In this document: positions 34,034 through 44,300 of the stretch, one piece after another | How positions within the stretch are numbered: position 1 is the first letter of the stretch | Layout of the letters: every line of letters starts with the position of its first letter | NCBI GenBank assembly: GCA_002255985.1 | Contig: NKIR01000001.1 | Coordinates: 304,914-368,913, forward strand | DNA length: 64,000 nt | Origin: Sphingomonadaceae bacterium PASS1 | GTDB taxonomy: Bacteria > Pseudomonadota > Alphaproteobacteria > Sphingomonadales > Sphingomonadaceae | Direction: 5' to 3' | Translations under genes and position numbers: made by a program | The notes under the pieces: generated by a model | What the model was told of the DNA's origin: nothing | Database searches by the model: none | Seen by the model: the letters and a program-made list of their open reading frames with translations, nothing else

Positions 34034-35584
34034 GTGCCACCAGTTGAGATGGATAGTTTTATGAGTAACAGTGGCCAAAAACCGATCCATGTCATAGTAC
34101 TTGGCGGCGGCACAGCGGGCTGGATGGCGGCAACCGGCGTTGCGGTCATGCTTGGGGACCAAGTTCGCGTTACCCTCGTTGAATCCGAAGATATCGGCAT
34201 TGTCGGTGTTGGAGAGGCTACGCTGCCGCACCTGCGCAGCTTTGTCGAAAGCCTTGGTATTAACGAATCCGACTTCATGCGGGAGACGCACGCTACCTAC
34301 AAGCTGGGCATCGATTTCCGCGATTTCGGTAAGATTGGCGACAGCTATATCCACCCATTCGGTAGCTTCGGTGAAGAGCTGGCGGGGATTTCATTCCACC
34401 ATTATTGGCTGGCCGCGCAGCAAAGGGGCGATGCTGGTCCGATTAGCGACTATTCAATGGGCGTTGCTGCAGCGCTCGCAAACCGTTTTCGTCCACCCGC
34501 AAACGATCATACGCTTGGTTCAACCTATGGCTACGCCTATCAGTTCGATGCGACTTTGTTCGGTCCGTATATGCGCACATTCGCCCTCAGCAAAGGCGTC
34601 GAGCGAATCGAAGGCAAAGTTATCGAGGTCCGGAAAGACAGTGAAACGGGCAATGTCACCACGCTGCTCTTAGACAATGGACAGTGCGTCAATGGCGACC
34701 TGTTTGTCGATTGTTCTGGTTTCCGCAGCATGTTGCTAGGAGAAGCTGTCGGCGCGGAGTGGGAGGACTGGTCGCACTGGCTACCTTGCGACCGCGCGGT
34801 AGCCATGCCCTGCGCTGCGGCTAGCGAGATAATCGAACCCTATACCCGCGCAATAGCCATGCCCGCTGGCTGGCGTTGGCGCATTCCATTGCAGCACCGT
34901 GTCGGGAACGGCTATGTCTATGCGAGCAGTTTCATCGACGACGAAAAAGCGGCGGATGCGATTGTCGCGGCGGCCGAAGGCACTTCGCTGGCAGATCCCC
35001 GGATTCTGAAATTCCGGGCCGGGCGACGCAAGAACAGCTTTGTCAAAAACGTCATCGGCGTCGGGCTGGCAAGCGGATTCCTTGAGCCACTCGAATCAAC
35101 CAGTATCTATCTCGCGCAAATGGCTATCACCTATTTGATCGAATTATTCCCCAAGGACGGCAAGATTGAGAACGCGGACCGCGCCGAGTTCAACCGACTC
35201 GTTGACATGGAATATGACCGTATCCGCGATTTCCTGATCCTGCATTACCACGCCACAACGCGCGACGATTCGCCATTTTGGGATCACGTTCGTACAATGC
35301 AGGTGCCAGACAGTCTGGCGGGCAAGATAGAACTTTGGAAACGGACCGGGCGTGTTGCCAAATATTCTGAAGGGTTGTTTTATGATGCCAGCTGGATAGC
35401 GGTCTTTCTGGGGCAGAACATCATTCCCAACGGCATCGACCCGCGCGTTTCGATTCCCGACCCGGGCGGTATGGCACGCGCTCTGTCTTCGCTGAAGCAT
35501 GCAATTGACATGGAAGTCGCGACCATGCCGGACCATCGCGCCTATCTGCATTCACGCAGCGAACGACTGGCACCGCAGCTATGA
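34034..35584 (+). CDS. flavin-dependent tryptophan-halogenase family protein (1)
   Basis: A 516-residue protein from GTG at 34034 with GGAGG 7 nt upstream. It has the FAD motif GGGTAGW at 24-30, catalytic-Lys candidate Lys90 (TYKLGIDF), halogenase fingerprint WRWRIP at 280-285, and the EPLEST motif with Glu354-Ser355. These match the residues used by PrnA-type halogenases to generate and position hypohalous acid, so the chemistry should be intact. Family members in TonB-receptor loci have no settled natural substrate; some tested relatives brominate free indole. It needs reduced flavin from a reductase not seen here. Position in the GH3-GH10 operon ties its expression to xylan. Confidence 0.92.
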   Translation: MPPVEMDSFMSNSGQKPIHVIVLGGGTAGWMAATGVAVMLGDQVRVTLVESEDIGIVGVGEATLPHLRSFVESLGINESDFMRETHATYKLGIDFRDFGKIGDSYIHPFGSFGEELAGISFHHYWLAAQQRGDAGPISDYSMGVAAALANRFRPPANDHTLGSTYGYAYQFDATLFGPYMRTFALSKGVERIEGKVIEVRKDSETGNVTTLLLDNGQCVNGDLFVDCSGFRSMLLGEAVGAEWEDWSHWLPCDRAVAMPCAAASEIIEPYTRAIAMPAGWRWRIPLQHRVGNGYVYASSFIDDEKAADAIVAAAEGTSLADPRILKFRAGRRKNSFVKNVIGVGLASGFLEPLESTSIYLAQMAITYLIELFPKDGKIENADRAEFNRLVDMEYDRIRDFLILHYHATTRDDSPFWDHVRTMQVPDSLAGKIELWKRTGRVAKYSEGLFYDASWIAVFLGQNIIPNGIDPRVSIPDPGGMARALSSLKHAIDMEVATMPDHRAYLHSRSERLAPQL

Positions 35585-37083
35585 ACCATGCTGCTCAGCC
35601 CCGCGAACTGCCGCAAGCCATTCTGGTAGTTGGTGACGGACAATTAGGCGTACTGACCGCCATTGCCCTGCGCCAGGCGCTACCGACGACGACGGTAACT
35701 GTAATCCCCAGTCCGGCAGATCACGCTGCTTTTGCCGACCGTATTGGCACGGCAATGCCCTTTACCAACCGGCTGCATGACCGGCTCGGCATATCCGAAA
35801 TGGATTTGGTGCAAAGGGCTGGGGCGAGCCACCGGCTGGTTACTCGCTATCGCGGCTGGGCAAGTGAGACCCATGAGGGCATCAGCGGTTATGGCAGTGG
35901 CAACCCGGCCCTTGGCAATGCGTTTACGGGACATTTTGAGGCCGTCCGAAGTGCCGGTCAGGCAACCGAAGCAAGGGTTTTGACACCCGCCTCGGCGCTT
36001 GCCGCTACGGGCCGTTTTTGCCCACCCGATGGCGACCCCAACTCACCGCTCGCCACTATTGATTACGCGCTCCGATGGAATGTCGCGGCCTATCGCGATC
36101 TGCTGATTGCAAAGGCGATGCAGCTTGGCATTCAATATGCACCAAAATTGCCCGCTGATGTGCAGTATAGCGAACAGGGCGATATCGTTGCAGTTATTCT
36201 TGACGACAATGCTGGAGCAATAACCGCCGACCTGTTTATCGATTGCAGCGGTCCTATGCGCTGGTTGATGAGCAGGATGGCTGGCGCGACGCTTGACAGC
36301 TGGAGGGAAAATCTGCCCTGCGATCGCGTGTTGATCGCCGCGCCGGGTGAACCGGTTTTGGCGCTTGAAGACCGGATGACCCTGACTCCGCATGGCTGGT
36401 TGAACGAGATTGGTGGGCGTGACGGGGTGCAGCGGATATTTGCATTCCCCGCATCGCTGGGCAGTGCCGACGCGGAAGCGCATCTAATAAGGGCAGGCGC
36501 CTCCGCTGCCATCGCCGCGGCAATTCATCCCGGCGCACTCGCCCGGCCCTTTGTCGGCAATGTCGTTGCCTTAGGCGACGCAGCGGCGAGTTTCGAGCCA
36601 ATTGGTGGTACAAATCTGGATCTCGCCCACCGACAATTGTCTTTGTTGCTCGAACTGCTCCCAGGGCGCAACGTCGAACCACGCGAACGCGAAGAGTTTA
36701 ACCGCCGCGCGGATCTCATGGCTTCATCGGTGCGAGACTGGCTGGCCAGCCATTATGTCGCGCCGGGGATACCCGGTACGCCGTTTACAGCGATTGCTTC
36801 ACAGATCACATGCTCGTCATCGCTAAACCTAATGATAGACCTCCACCGGCGACATGGTCGGATGCCCTTTTTCGAAGAAGCCCCGATGCTGCCATCGGAG
36901 TGGAGTGCGATGCTGCTAGCGTTGGGCATCTCCTCGGCACCCTCAGCCCACGCGCTAGCCCAGTCGGCTGAACGAAACCGATCGTTGACGCAGCAGGCGG
37001 AAAATGCAGCGCGCGCAGCGGTAGATGCAGCGCCGCCTTATGGCGAATGGCTGGAGTCTGTGTTGCCACAGCCTGGTGTTTAA
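35581..37083 (+). CDS. degenerate halogenase-family paralogue
   Basis: A 500-residue protein clearly related to its neighbours but altered at every active-site motif. The FAD loop is VVGDGQLGVL (GxGxxG kept, GW lost). The catalytic Lys position is Arg85 (ASHRLVTRY). The WxWxIP fingerprint is replaced by HGWLNEIG. The EPLEST motif reads EPIGGT, so the catalytic Glu and Ser are Gly342-Gly343. The fold and the LFIDCSG and LxxRQLSLLLELLP segments remain. Halogenation is therefore unlikely; an FAD-binding partner, regulator or scaffold is more plausible. It overlaps the active halogenase gene by 4 nt (ATGA), which suggests the two are made together. The 3' end overlaps the cupin gene by 4 nt in convergent orientation. 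Confidence 0.88.
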   Translation: MNHAAQPRELPQAILVVGDGQLGVLTAIALRQALPTTTVTVIPSPADHAAFADRIGTAMPFTNRLHDRLGISEMDLVQRAGASHRLVTRYRGWASETHEGISGYGSGNPALGNAFTGHFEAVRSAGQATEARVLTPASALAATGRFCPPDGDPNSPLATIDYALRWNVAAYRDLLIAKAMQLGIQYAPKLPADVQYSEQGDIVAVILDDNAGAITADLFIDCSGPMRWLMSRMAGATLDSWRENLPCDRVLIAAPGEPVLALEDRMTLTPHGWLNEIGGRDGVQRIFAFPASLGSADAEAHLIRAGASAAIAAAIHPGALARPFVGNVVALGDAAASFEPIGGTNLDLAHRQLSLLLELLPGRNVEPREREEFNRRADLMASSVRDWLASHYVAPGIPGTPFTAIASQITCSSSLNLMIDLHRRHGRMPFFEEAPMLPSEWSAMLLALGISSAPSAHALAQSAERNRSLTQQAENAARAAVDAAPPYGEWLESVLPQPGV

Positions 37084-38093
37084 CGCTGCACCGAGGCTTT
37101 GATATATGCCATCATCTTGCTGATTAGGCTCGGCGAAAACGGTCCAAGCATGCCCTTTGATCCGTCTGGCAAATGCGCGCCTGGATCATGCTCGCCAAAG
37201 GCAAAATACTCGCCGATATTGCGCCAGACCTTTCGCTGTTCTGGGTTCAAATGCCGGAAGGCCGCAATCATGTGAAGTAGCGCATCATAAGGCGGCGCCA
37301 TAACCTCATGCGGGTTGTTCCACCAGTAATTGACGAGGATGTTTAGTGTATCTAGGCTATCGACCGCATGCCACCAGCCATAGGGGATGTAGATCGCATC
37401 ACCAGGTTCGAGCGTTGCGGTTTGCGCATATTTCCAAGCTTCTGCAAAACGCGGATAGATCTCCAAGTCAGGATTTATTGGGTCAACGAGGCTGGTTGGC
37501 GTTCCCGCAGGGGTGAGTTCGAGCGGCCCCAGATACAGGTTGGAAATCTGCTCGGGGGGAAACAATATGAAGCGGCGGCGGCCCGCTACATTGCAGGCGA
37601 CATTTTCGCTCAGGTCATAATGCGTTGCCGTACGGACGCGGTTGCCGAGCCAGATGCGGCCATCAACATCGGGTAACATATCAAGCCGGTTCGCTTGCGC
37701 AAAGCGCGGCGATATGATGCGCAGGACTTCCGACTGGACCGACATTGCGTGCGGCATGTCTTTGGCATTTTCATTCATCAGGTCGCCCAAGAATTTGGCC
37801 AGTTGGCCCTGCCCCTTGATGAAGTTGAATCCGGTCAATTGCGGGTTGTAGAAAAGCCTCCCCTGTTCGGACGGAGCCGCCGCAAGCGCGGTTACTGGCC
37901 GGGTAGTGCCACATTCGTCCAGATAGGCGACCATCGCTCTATCGCCACGTTTTCCGGCAGCCACAGATGGCCAGTCGGCGACCAAACCGCGCATCACCAA
38001 CGGCTTTGCCGCAGGACGGATGTGTTCGTGAAATTCAGTAAAACCGGCTTTACCGGTTTCGATAATCGCTGTTGGCTCGGACAGCCAAGTCAC
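37080..38093 (-). CDS. JmjC-type cupin (cupin_8) protein, putative Fe(II)/2-oxoglutarate oxygenase
   Basis: A 337-residue cupin-8 protein. The metal triad is visible as His158 and Asp160 in ATHYDLSENV and His242 in YIPYGWWHAVDSLD. The central NVAGRRRFILFPPEQ and the beta-strand pattern match JmjC-type hydroxylases, which hydroxylate protein side chains or small molecules with 2-oxoglutarate. A known association of cupin-8 genes with halogenase-family genes and TonB receptors is seen here. It overlaps the upstream halogenase gene by 4 nt (ATGA), so it is the third gene of the minus-strand halogenase operon. The target may be the receptor, the halogenases or an imported ligand; none is shown by sequence. 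Confidence 0.9.
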   Translation of the reverse strand: MTWLSEPTAIIETGKAGFTEFHEHIRPAAKPLVMRGLVADWPSVAAGKRGDRAMVAYLDECGTTRPVTALAAAPSEQGRLFYNPQLTGFNFIKGQGQLAKFLGDLMNENAKDMPHAMSVQSEVLRIISPRFAQANRLDMLPDVDGRIWLGNRVRTATHYDLSENVACNVAGRRRFILFPPEQISNLYLGPLELTPAGTPTSLVDPINPDLEIYPRFAEAWKYAQTATLEPGDAIYIPYGWWHAVDSLDTLNILVNYWWNNPHEVMAPPYDALLHMIAAFRHLNPEQRKVWRNIGEYFAFGEHDPGAHLPDGSKGMLGPFSPSLISKMMAYIKASVQR

Positions 38094-39616
38094 GCCTTCA
38101 CCATCGCACTGCCCTGTTGAATGAGAAATTCGGACTGGGTTGGCATCGTATCCGCCGTGCCTTGAATCACGCTGCGTATATGCGCGAGACGGTTCATAGT
38201 TTCATCATCGGCCAGCAAATCGGCTGCGGGGTGATAGCCGCTGGCCTCGATACCCTGCCCCACCATCACCGACAGCCAACTCGTCTCAGTAAACAACTCG
38301 TTATTCTCGCGAAACACCCGACCCGACGAACGGAACATAGCGAGCTTGTCCGCCAACCCAGGCGGCGGCTCCAACGTGCGGCAATAATCCCAAAAAGCGG
38401 AATCATTGCGTTCGGTTGCTTTGTAGTGCAGCACCAGAAAATCTCGGATTTCCGAATAACCTTCAATGGACTCGCGGTTGAAGCGATCTATTCCTTCGCG
38501 GCGAAATTCGCGAGTTGGGAATAGCGTCATCAATCTGGCAATGCCTGCCTGAACCAGATGAATAGAAGTCGATTCGAGTGGCTCCAAAAAGCCTCCCGCC
38601 AAGCCGAACGCAACAACATTCTTTTCCCACGCCCGGTGCCGATATCCAGCAGTGAAACGGATATAGTTGGGGTCGGCCAGCGGCTCGCCGTCAAGATTGG
38701 CAAGTAATAACGACGTTGCCTCGTCCGAGGACATATGCATGCTTGAGTAAACATGGCCATTACCGATACGGTGCTGCAGCGGGATGCGCCATTGCCAGCC
38801 CGCTGGCCGCGCAGTACTTCGGGTTAGAGGTTCACTCGACCCACCTTCCCGATGTGTGCAGGGAATGGCGACTGCTCGGTCGCAGGGTAACCAAGGCGTC
38901 CAGTCCTCGAACCCGACGCCTAGCGTGTCACCAATCAACAGGCTGCGAAAGCCCGAACAGTCGATGAACAGGTCTCCTGTTACCTGAGTGCCGTTTTCAA
39001 GAACGACCGCGGTGACAAAACCGCTCTCATTATCCTGTTCTACCTTTGTGATTTTGCCTTCCGTCCGCTTCACACCCTGTGCCTCGGCCCGAGCGCGCAG
39101 ATATTTCGCATAACGGCCTGCGTCGAACTGGAACGCATAGCTGAATTTGGAGAGTGGTGAATTTGGCTGGTTCGCCTGGGGCCGTATGAACCGACCTGCT
39201 TTGCCTGCCACAGCCGCCATCGAATAGGCGTCGAGCAGGCTGTTGTCTCCAAGCCCCTTACCCTTAAGCCAGAAATGATGAAATTCGATGCCCATCATAT
39301 CGATGCCGTAATGGCCAAAGGGGTGGATGTAGCGATGCCCCAACCGCTTCCAGTCAACAAACTCAATACCAAGCTTATAGGTTGCCCCAGTTTGACGAAC
39401 GAACTCATTTTCGTCGATGCCGAGCAAGCTATTGAACAGACAGATATCAGGGATCGTTGCTTCACCAACACCGACCGTGCCGATGACGTCGGATTCGACC
39501 AGCTCAATCTGCAGACCAGGCAGCGCTCCGAACACGCGGGAGAATGCAGCTGCCGTCATCCATCCGGCGGTACCACCGCCGACGATCACCATTTTGCGAA
39601 TGGCATTGTCATTCAT
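38090..39616 (-). CDS. flavin-dependent tryptophan-halogenase family protein (2)
   Basis: A 508-residue protein from ATG at 39616, which overlaps the upstream halogenase stop by 4 nt; the longer frame to 39649 is less likely. Active-site motifs are intact: GGGTAGW at 13-19, Lys81 in ATYKLGIEF, WQWRIP in the middle and EPLEST later. It therefore should bind FADH2 and form the lysine-haloamine or hypohalous-acid intermediate used by this family. It is about equally similar by eye to halogenases (1) and (3), so the three look like paralogues retained for different targets or jointly. Gene order halogenase-halogenase-cupin with two 4-nt overlaps marks a tightly coupled operon. Confidence 0.92.
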   Translation of the reverse strand: MNDNAIRKMVIVGGGTAGWMTAAAFSRVFGALPGLQIELVESDVIGTVGVGEATIPDICLFNSLLGIDENEFVRQTGATYKLGIEFVDWKRLGHRYIHPFGHYGIDMMGIEFHHFWLKGKGLGDNSLLDAYSMAAVAGKAGRFIRPQANQPNSPLSKFSYAFQFDAGRYAKYLRARAEAQGVKRTEGKITKVEQDNESGFVTAVVLENGTQVTGDLFIDCSGFRSLLIGDTLGVGFEDWTPWLPCDRAVAIPCTHREGGSSEPLTRSTARPAGWQWRIPLQHRIGNGHVYSSMHMSSDEATSLLLANLDGEPLADPNYIRFTAGYRHRAWEKNVVAFGLAGGFLEPLESTSIHLVQAGIARLMTLFPTREFRREGIDRFNRESIEGYSEIRDFLVLHYKATERNDSAFWDYCRTLEPPPGLADKLAMFRSSGRVFRENNELFTETSWLSVMVGQGIEASGYHPAADLLADDETMNRLAHIRSVIQGTADTMPTQSEFLIQQGSAMVKA

Positions 39617-41166
39617 GGCTGCGCGTTCCGGGAGTCCGGCGCAGCCCATGCACCGGCCTTTCGCAAAAATTCTTCGTGCGTGGGCAGCGCATCGGCGGTC
39701 GCGGCATAGCCTCGACGCATCTGCGCCATTGCCTCGCTTACGCGCTTTTCATCGAGCGCATCAGCCAGGGTATCCCAGTGTTCAGGCCATACGTTCTGCC
39801 CCAACATCACCGCGACCCAACTCGGCATGCTGAACAGCTCCGCATTCTCGCGAAACACTCGCCCACGTGTTTTGAACAACTCCATTTTGCGCACCAACTG
39901 CTCTGGTATGTCCATGTCGCGGACATAGCGCCAGAAAGGAGTGTCATCACGCTGCGTCGCCTTGTAATGTAGGATGATGAAATCCCGGATATCCAAATAG
40001 AGATCTCGCATCCCGCGATTATACTCGTCGCGTTCCAGGGGATTGAAGTTCTTGTCTGGAAATAACGCAAACAGCCGCGCAATTCCGTTCTGGATAAGGT
40101 GAATGCTGGTCGATTCAAGTGGTTCGAGAAAACCACCAGAAAGCCCAAGCGCCACAACATTATGGCTCCAGCTGAGGTCACGCCTTCCTGTGGTAAAACT
40201 CAGCCTGCGCGGAGCCGCCAAAGCGTCTCCTTCGAGATTGGCCATTAGCATTTCCTCGGCGGATTCATCGTCCAGATATTGGCTGGAATAAACATGTCCG
40301 TTACCGGTGCGATGCTGCAGAGGAATGCGCCATTGCCAACCTGCAGTCCGCGCCGTGGAACGGGTGAACGGGACAGGTGGACCGATATTGGCAGTCGGGA
40401 CCGCAATCGCACGGTCCATTGGAAGCCAATGACTCCAGTCTTCATAACCCACACCCAGCGTGTCGCCGATCAACAAGCCGCGAAAACCAGAACAGTCGAT
40501 GAACAATTCGCCTGCGACTTTCGTGCCGTCGGCCAGTTCGACCGATTCGACAAAACCGTCTCCATCGCGGCGATGAACACGGACAATCTTGCCTTCCTTC
40601 CGGACAACACGATTGGCCTCGGCGTGACGGCGTAGGAACTTCGCATAAAGCGATGCGTCAAAATGAAAGGCGTAGGATAATTCGGAAACCGGCGAACGCG
40701 CGTTTGCGCTGGCCCGCCCGAACTTTCCACTCTTTGCCGCCATCGCCGACATGCAATATTCGGATATCGAGCGGTGATCGCCGCGGGCATATTCGCGCAA
40801 ATAGAGCTGGTGGAAATTGATGCCGTGCAGATCCTGACCATAATGGCCGAACGGGTGAAAATAGGCATCGCCCAACTTGCCCCAATTCACGAACTCGATA
40901 CCGAGTTTGAACGTCCCCTGCGTTTCACGTAGGAAATCATTCTCCGCGATATCGAGCATCCGGTTGAAATTAAGGATTGCAGGAATTGTTGCTTCGCCGA
41001 CACCAACCGAACCGATCTCGTCCGATTCAACGACGGTAATTTTGCGGTGACCATCGTTGAGAAAGCGCCCAAAAGCGGCTGCGGCCATCCATCCGGCGGT
41101 ACCTCCACCGACGATTACGATGTCAGAAATAGCGGTATCAGATTGATTCATATTGCGATTTTTCAT
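39613..41166 (-). CDS. flavin-dependent tryptophan-halogenase family protein (3)
   Basis: A 517-residue halogenase homologue, first gene of the minus-strand operon. It has GGGTAGW at 20-26, Lys87 in TFKLGIEF, WQWRIP and EPLEST, so the catalytic set is complete. Start at 41166 is uncertain; ATG at 41151 is an alternative, and neither has a strong ribosome-binding site. It is transcribed divergently from the TonB-dependent receptor across a 190-bp region that holds two LacI operators. The halogenases and receptor are therefore predicted to be induced together. The substrate is unknown; free tryptophan, indole, a peptide side chain or a phenolic from plant polymer are all possible. Confidence 0.92.
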   Translation of the reverse strand: MKNRNMNQSDTAISDIVIVGGGTAGWMAAAAFGRFLNDGHRKITVVESDEIGSVGVGEATIPAILNFNRMLDIAENDFLRETQGTFKLGIEFVNWGKLGDAYFHPFGHYGQDLHGINFHQLYLREYARGDHRSISEYCMSAMAAKSGKFGRASANARSPVSELSYAFHFDASLYAKFLRRHAEANRVVRKEGKIVRVHRRDGDGFVESVELADGTKVAGELFIDCSGFRGLLIGDTLGVGYEDWSHWLPMDRAIAVPTANIGPPVPFTRSTARTAGWQWRIPLQHRTGNGHVYSSQYLDDESAEEMLMANLEGDALAAPRRLSFTTGRRDLSWSHNVVALGLSGGFLEPLESTSIHLIQNGIARLFALFPDKNFNPLERDEYNRGMRDLYLDIRDFIILHYKATQRDDTPFWRYVRDMDIPEQLVRKMELFKTRGRVFRENAELFSMPSWVAVMLGQNVWPEHWDTLADALDEKRVSEAMAQMRRGYAATADALPTHEEFLRKAGAWAAPDSRNAQP

Positions 41167-41271
41167 CCATTTTTCAAAAATCTCCGCCCTGACTGTTTCA
41201 CTGATTGTAACCTATTGCCATCTTACAAATGCCACGATAGGTATATTCACACAAGTTAGTTCATTAAAAAA

Positions 41272-41285
41272 TGATAGCGCTACCA
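41272..41285. promoter_or_regulatory. LacI-type operator (site 3)
   Basis: TGATAGCGCTACCA matches the shared motif with one deviation in the right arm. It lies 106 nt upstream of halogenase (3) and 74 nt upstream of the TonB-receptor start, with its centre 54 bp from site 4. Confidence 0.75.
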
Positions 41286-41325
41286 AAAACTTAGTGCTAC
41301 GAAACAAAAATTGCGCAATTTCAAA

Positions 41326-41339
41326 TGATAGCGCTATCA
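41326..41339. promoter_or_regulatory. LacI-type operator (site 4)
   Basis: TGATAGCGCTATCA is a perfect 14-bp palindrome ending 19 nt before the TonB-receptor start codon. Spacing to site 3 is about five helical turns, which would allow two dimers on one face or a repression loop. Confidence 0.8.
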
Positions 41340-41358
41340 ATGAGGGAGAGGGAGTGCC

Positions 41359-44300
41359 GTGGGACAGCCAGCATTAGACGTTTTTGATTCGATCCGTGGT
41401 CTTGGTAACGAGCGCCCGGTAATTACACCTTTGCGGACGGGCGTGTCGTTGTTTGCAGTCTGCGCGCTTTTGACAGCTGCCCCTGCTTATGCGCAGCAAA
41501 CTGATGCAGCCGAGCCGCAGGCTGAGACGGAAGCAAATGGCGATGCCATTGTTGTCACCGGTATCCGCGCTAGCCTTGCAAACGCGCAGAGCATCAAAAA
41601 GAATTCCGACACAATTGTGGATGCTATTACCGCGGAAGACATCGGCGCTCTGCCCGACCGTTCCGTAACTGAGGCACTCCAACGGATTCCTGGTGTAGCG
41701 ATTAACCGCTTTGCTGGTTCGAATGATCCAGACCACTTTTCAGTAGAGGGATCGGGTGTCGTTATTCGCGGCCTGAACTTTGTGCGCTCGGAATTCAACG
41801 GACGAGACTCGTTTGCAGCAGGTGTTGGCGGACAGGCCCTGAACTTTGCGGATGTTCCATCCGAGTTGTTAGGCTCAGTCATTGTCAGCAAAAATGCGAC
41901 GGCTGACATGATTGAAGGTGGTCTTGCCGGAACGGTCAATCTCAACACCCGCAAGCCATTTGATAACAAGGGCTTTCATATCGGTTTGAATCTTGAGGCA
42001 AATTATGGCGATTTCCGCAAAAAGTGGACGCCTACAGGTTCACTTCTGCTCAGCAACACTTGGGAAACCGGCATTGGTACCTTTGGACTCTTGGGCAATA
42101 TTTCCTACTCGCGCATCAAAAGCCATGCCGACGGCCTTCAGATTTCGAATTTCCAGACAAGAGACGGTGCTTATGTATTAAAGGCAAATGCAGGCGGCAC
42201 ACAAGTCTGCCGCAATCGTCTGCCTAGCAGCAGCAACACAACGCTTTTACCTGCCCAGTCGAACAACTGTAACGCCGCACAAACAACCGGCGCAGATGGT
42301 TTCGCAGATCTGCGTTCGGCGGCTTATGCTCCCCTTGGAGGTCAATTCCGCACACAGGAATTCGACCGTACACGTGACGGTCAGGCTCTTGCCTTCCAGT
42401 TCGAATCAATTGATCGCAATACTGTGCTGACCGCGCAATTCCTTCGGTCGCACACGACCAACAAATGGGGTGAGCGTACATTCGAAACAGGCTCGGATCT
42501 TTCGGAATATGGTACCCAGCCAATCGGCTGCTTGCAAAACAACCGGGGGCCAGCTGAACTGAGGACCGATGGTACATTTGGCGATGGCACGACCCGGGCA
42601 GAATGCCCAGTTGGCTCTAGTTTCCAGAACTACACCTATGATGAGAATAATCTGTTCCAAAAGGGATACATTACCAATCCCAACGATGGCTGGCGGGGCA
42701 GTCCAAATACGTTCATGCCAATTGGTGGATTGCAGCAGGTTGCTGTGCGTCGCGAAGTTGACGAAGAAAGCACCAACACCGATTATGCTCTGAACTTGCA
42801 GACGAAGTTGACGGACAGACTAAGCCTTAGCCTCGACGGGGACTACACAAAGTCGGTAAAGAAAAATCTTGACGTCAGCATCATGGGTTCAACTTGGGCA
42901 GATCAAGAGCTGGATCTGACCGGCGATCTACCGGTGGTGATCCCGCACAAACCGAACTACCTTGCGTACAGCTGGGCGGGATCAAACCCGACACTTGGGG
43001 CAATGTCAGATGCCCAATATTTTTCTGACAAGCGCGTTCAATTTTGGCGCTCGGCAATGGACCATATCGAAAATAGTACCGGATCGGAATTTCAGTTCCG
43101 TGGTGATCTGGCCTATGACTTTGACGATACGTCTTTCCTCCGTCAGGTAAAATTCGGTGCGCGTTATGCGGACCGTGACCAAACAGTGCGTTACACCACC
43201 TATAATTGGGGCGTGCTGAGCGAAGTGTGGGCGGGAAACACTCCGGTTTCGGTAAGTCAAGTAGGCAGCGGCAATGTTGACTTCTACGCCTTCCCGGATT
43301 TCTTCCGCGGACAGTCACCTGGGCCAGCTGGCGCTTACTATTATAATGGCGATCTGATTGGCGATTATGCCGGATCTTCGAACTTTGCTAAATCGGTCAA
43401 TGCAGCTTGGGTTGCCAATGGTGGCAATGCCGGTTGGGTTCCGCTTGCAGAGCGCGGTGGTGTTACTAATGGCACAGCATTCCTGCCTTCAGAAATCCAA
43501 CCGGTCAGCCAGCAGGACACAGCTTTGTATCTTCAGGCGAAATTCGGCTCCGATGATTTCGGCGGAATGCGCCTTTCTGGCAATATCGGCGTGCGTTACG
43601 TCACGTCAAACATCCGTTCAGATGGCCAAATTAGTGTCGGAACGCAGCAGCAGCTTGGCATCTCGCAGCCCTATAGTGTTCGCTGCGCACCGGTTACCCG
43701 TCCCGGGTTTGTGGGCACAATTCCTGCTGGCGGTTTATGCAGCACGTTGAACGCGACGCAATATGCTGCGCTTCAGACATTTGCCAATGGATCAAACCTA
43801 TTTGACTCTGCTCAGAGCAATTATGATTACTTCCTACCAAGCTTTAACGCCAAACTTGGTGTTTCAGACGATGTGAATTTCCGATTTGCGGCGTCGAAGG
43901 TACTTACCAGGCCTGATAATGCCTATCTTCGGAACTTCTTGAACACCAGCCTAGATGGTGCAGGAAATCTGACGGCACAAACTGGCAATCCTTATCTAAC
44001 GCCCGCAACCGCATGGCAGTTCGACCTGACGGCGGAATGGTACTTTGCTCGGGTTGGTTCGTTGACCTTCGATGTCTTCTACAAAGATATCCGTGACTTC
44101 TTTTATCAGGCAGTCACCGATCGTTCGATTACCAACAACGGCGTTACGCAGAACGTCCTCGTGCGCGGCCCAGCCAACTTTGACGGGAAAGGTAAAGTCA
44201 AGGGTTTCGAAATTGCCTATCAACAGACCTATGATTTCCTTCCCGGATTTTTGGATGGTCTTGGTACGTCGGCCAACTATACCTACATCAAGAGCAAGGG

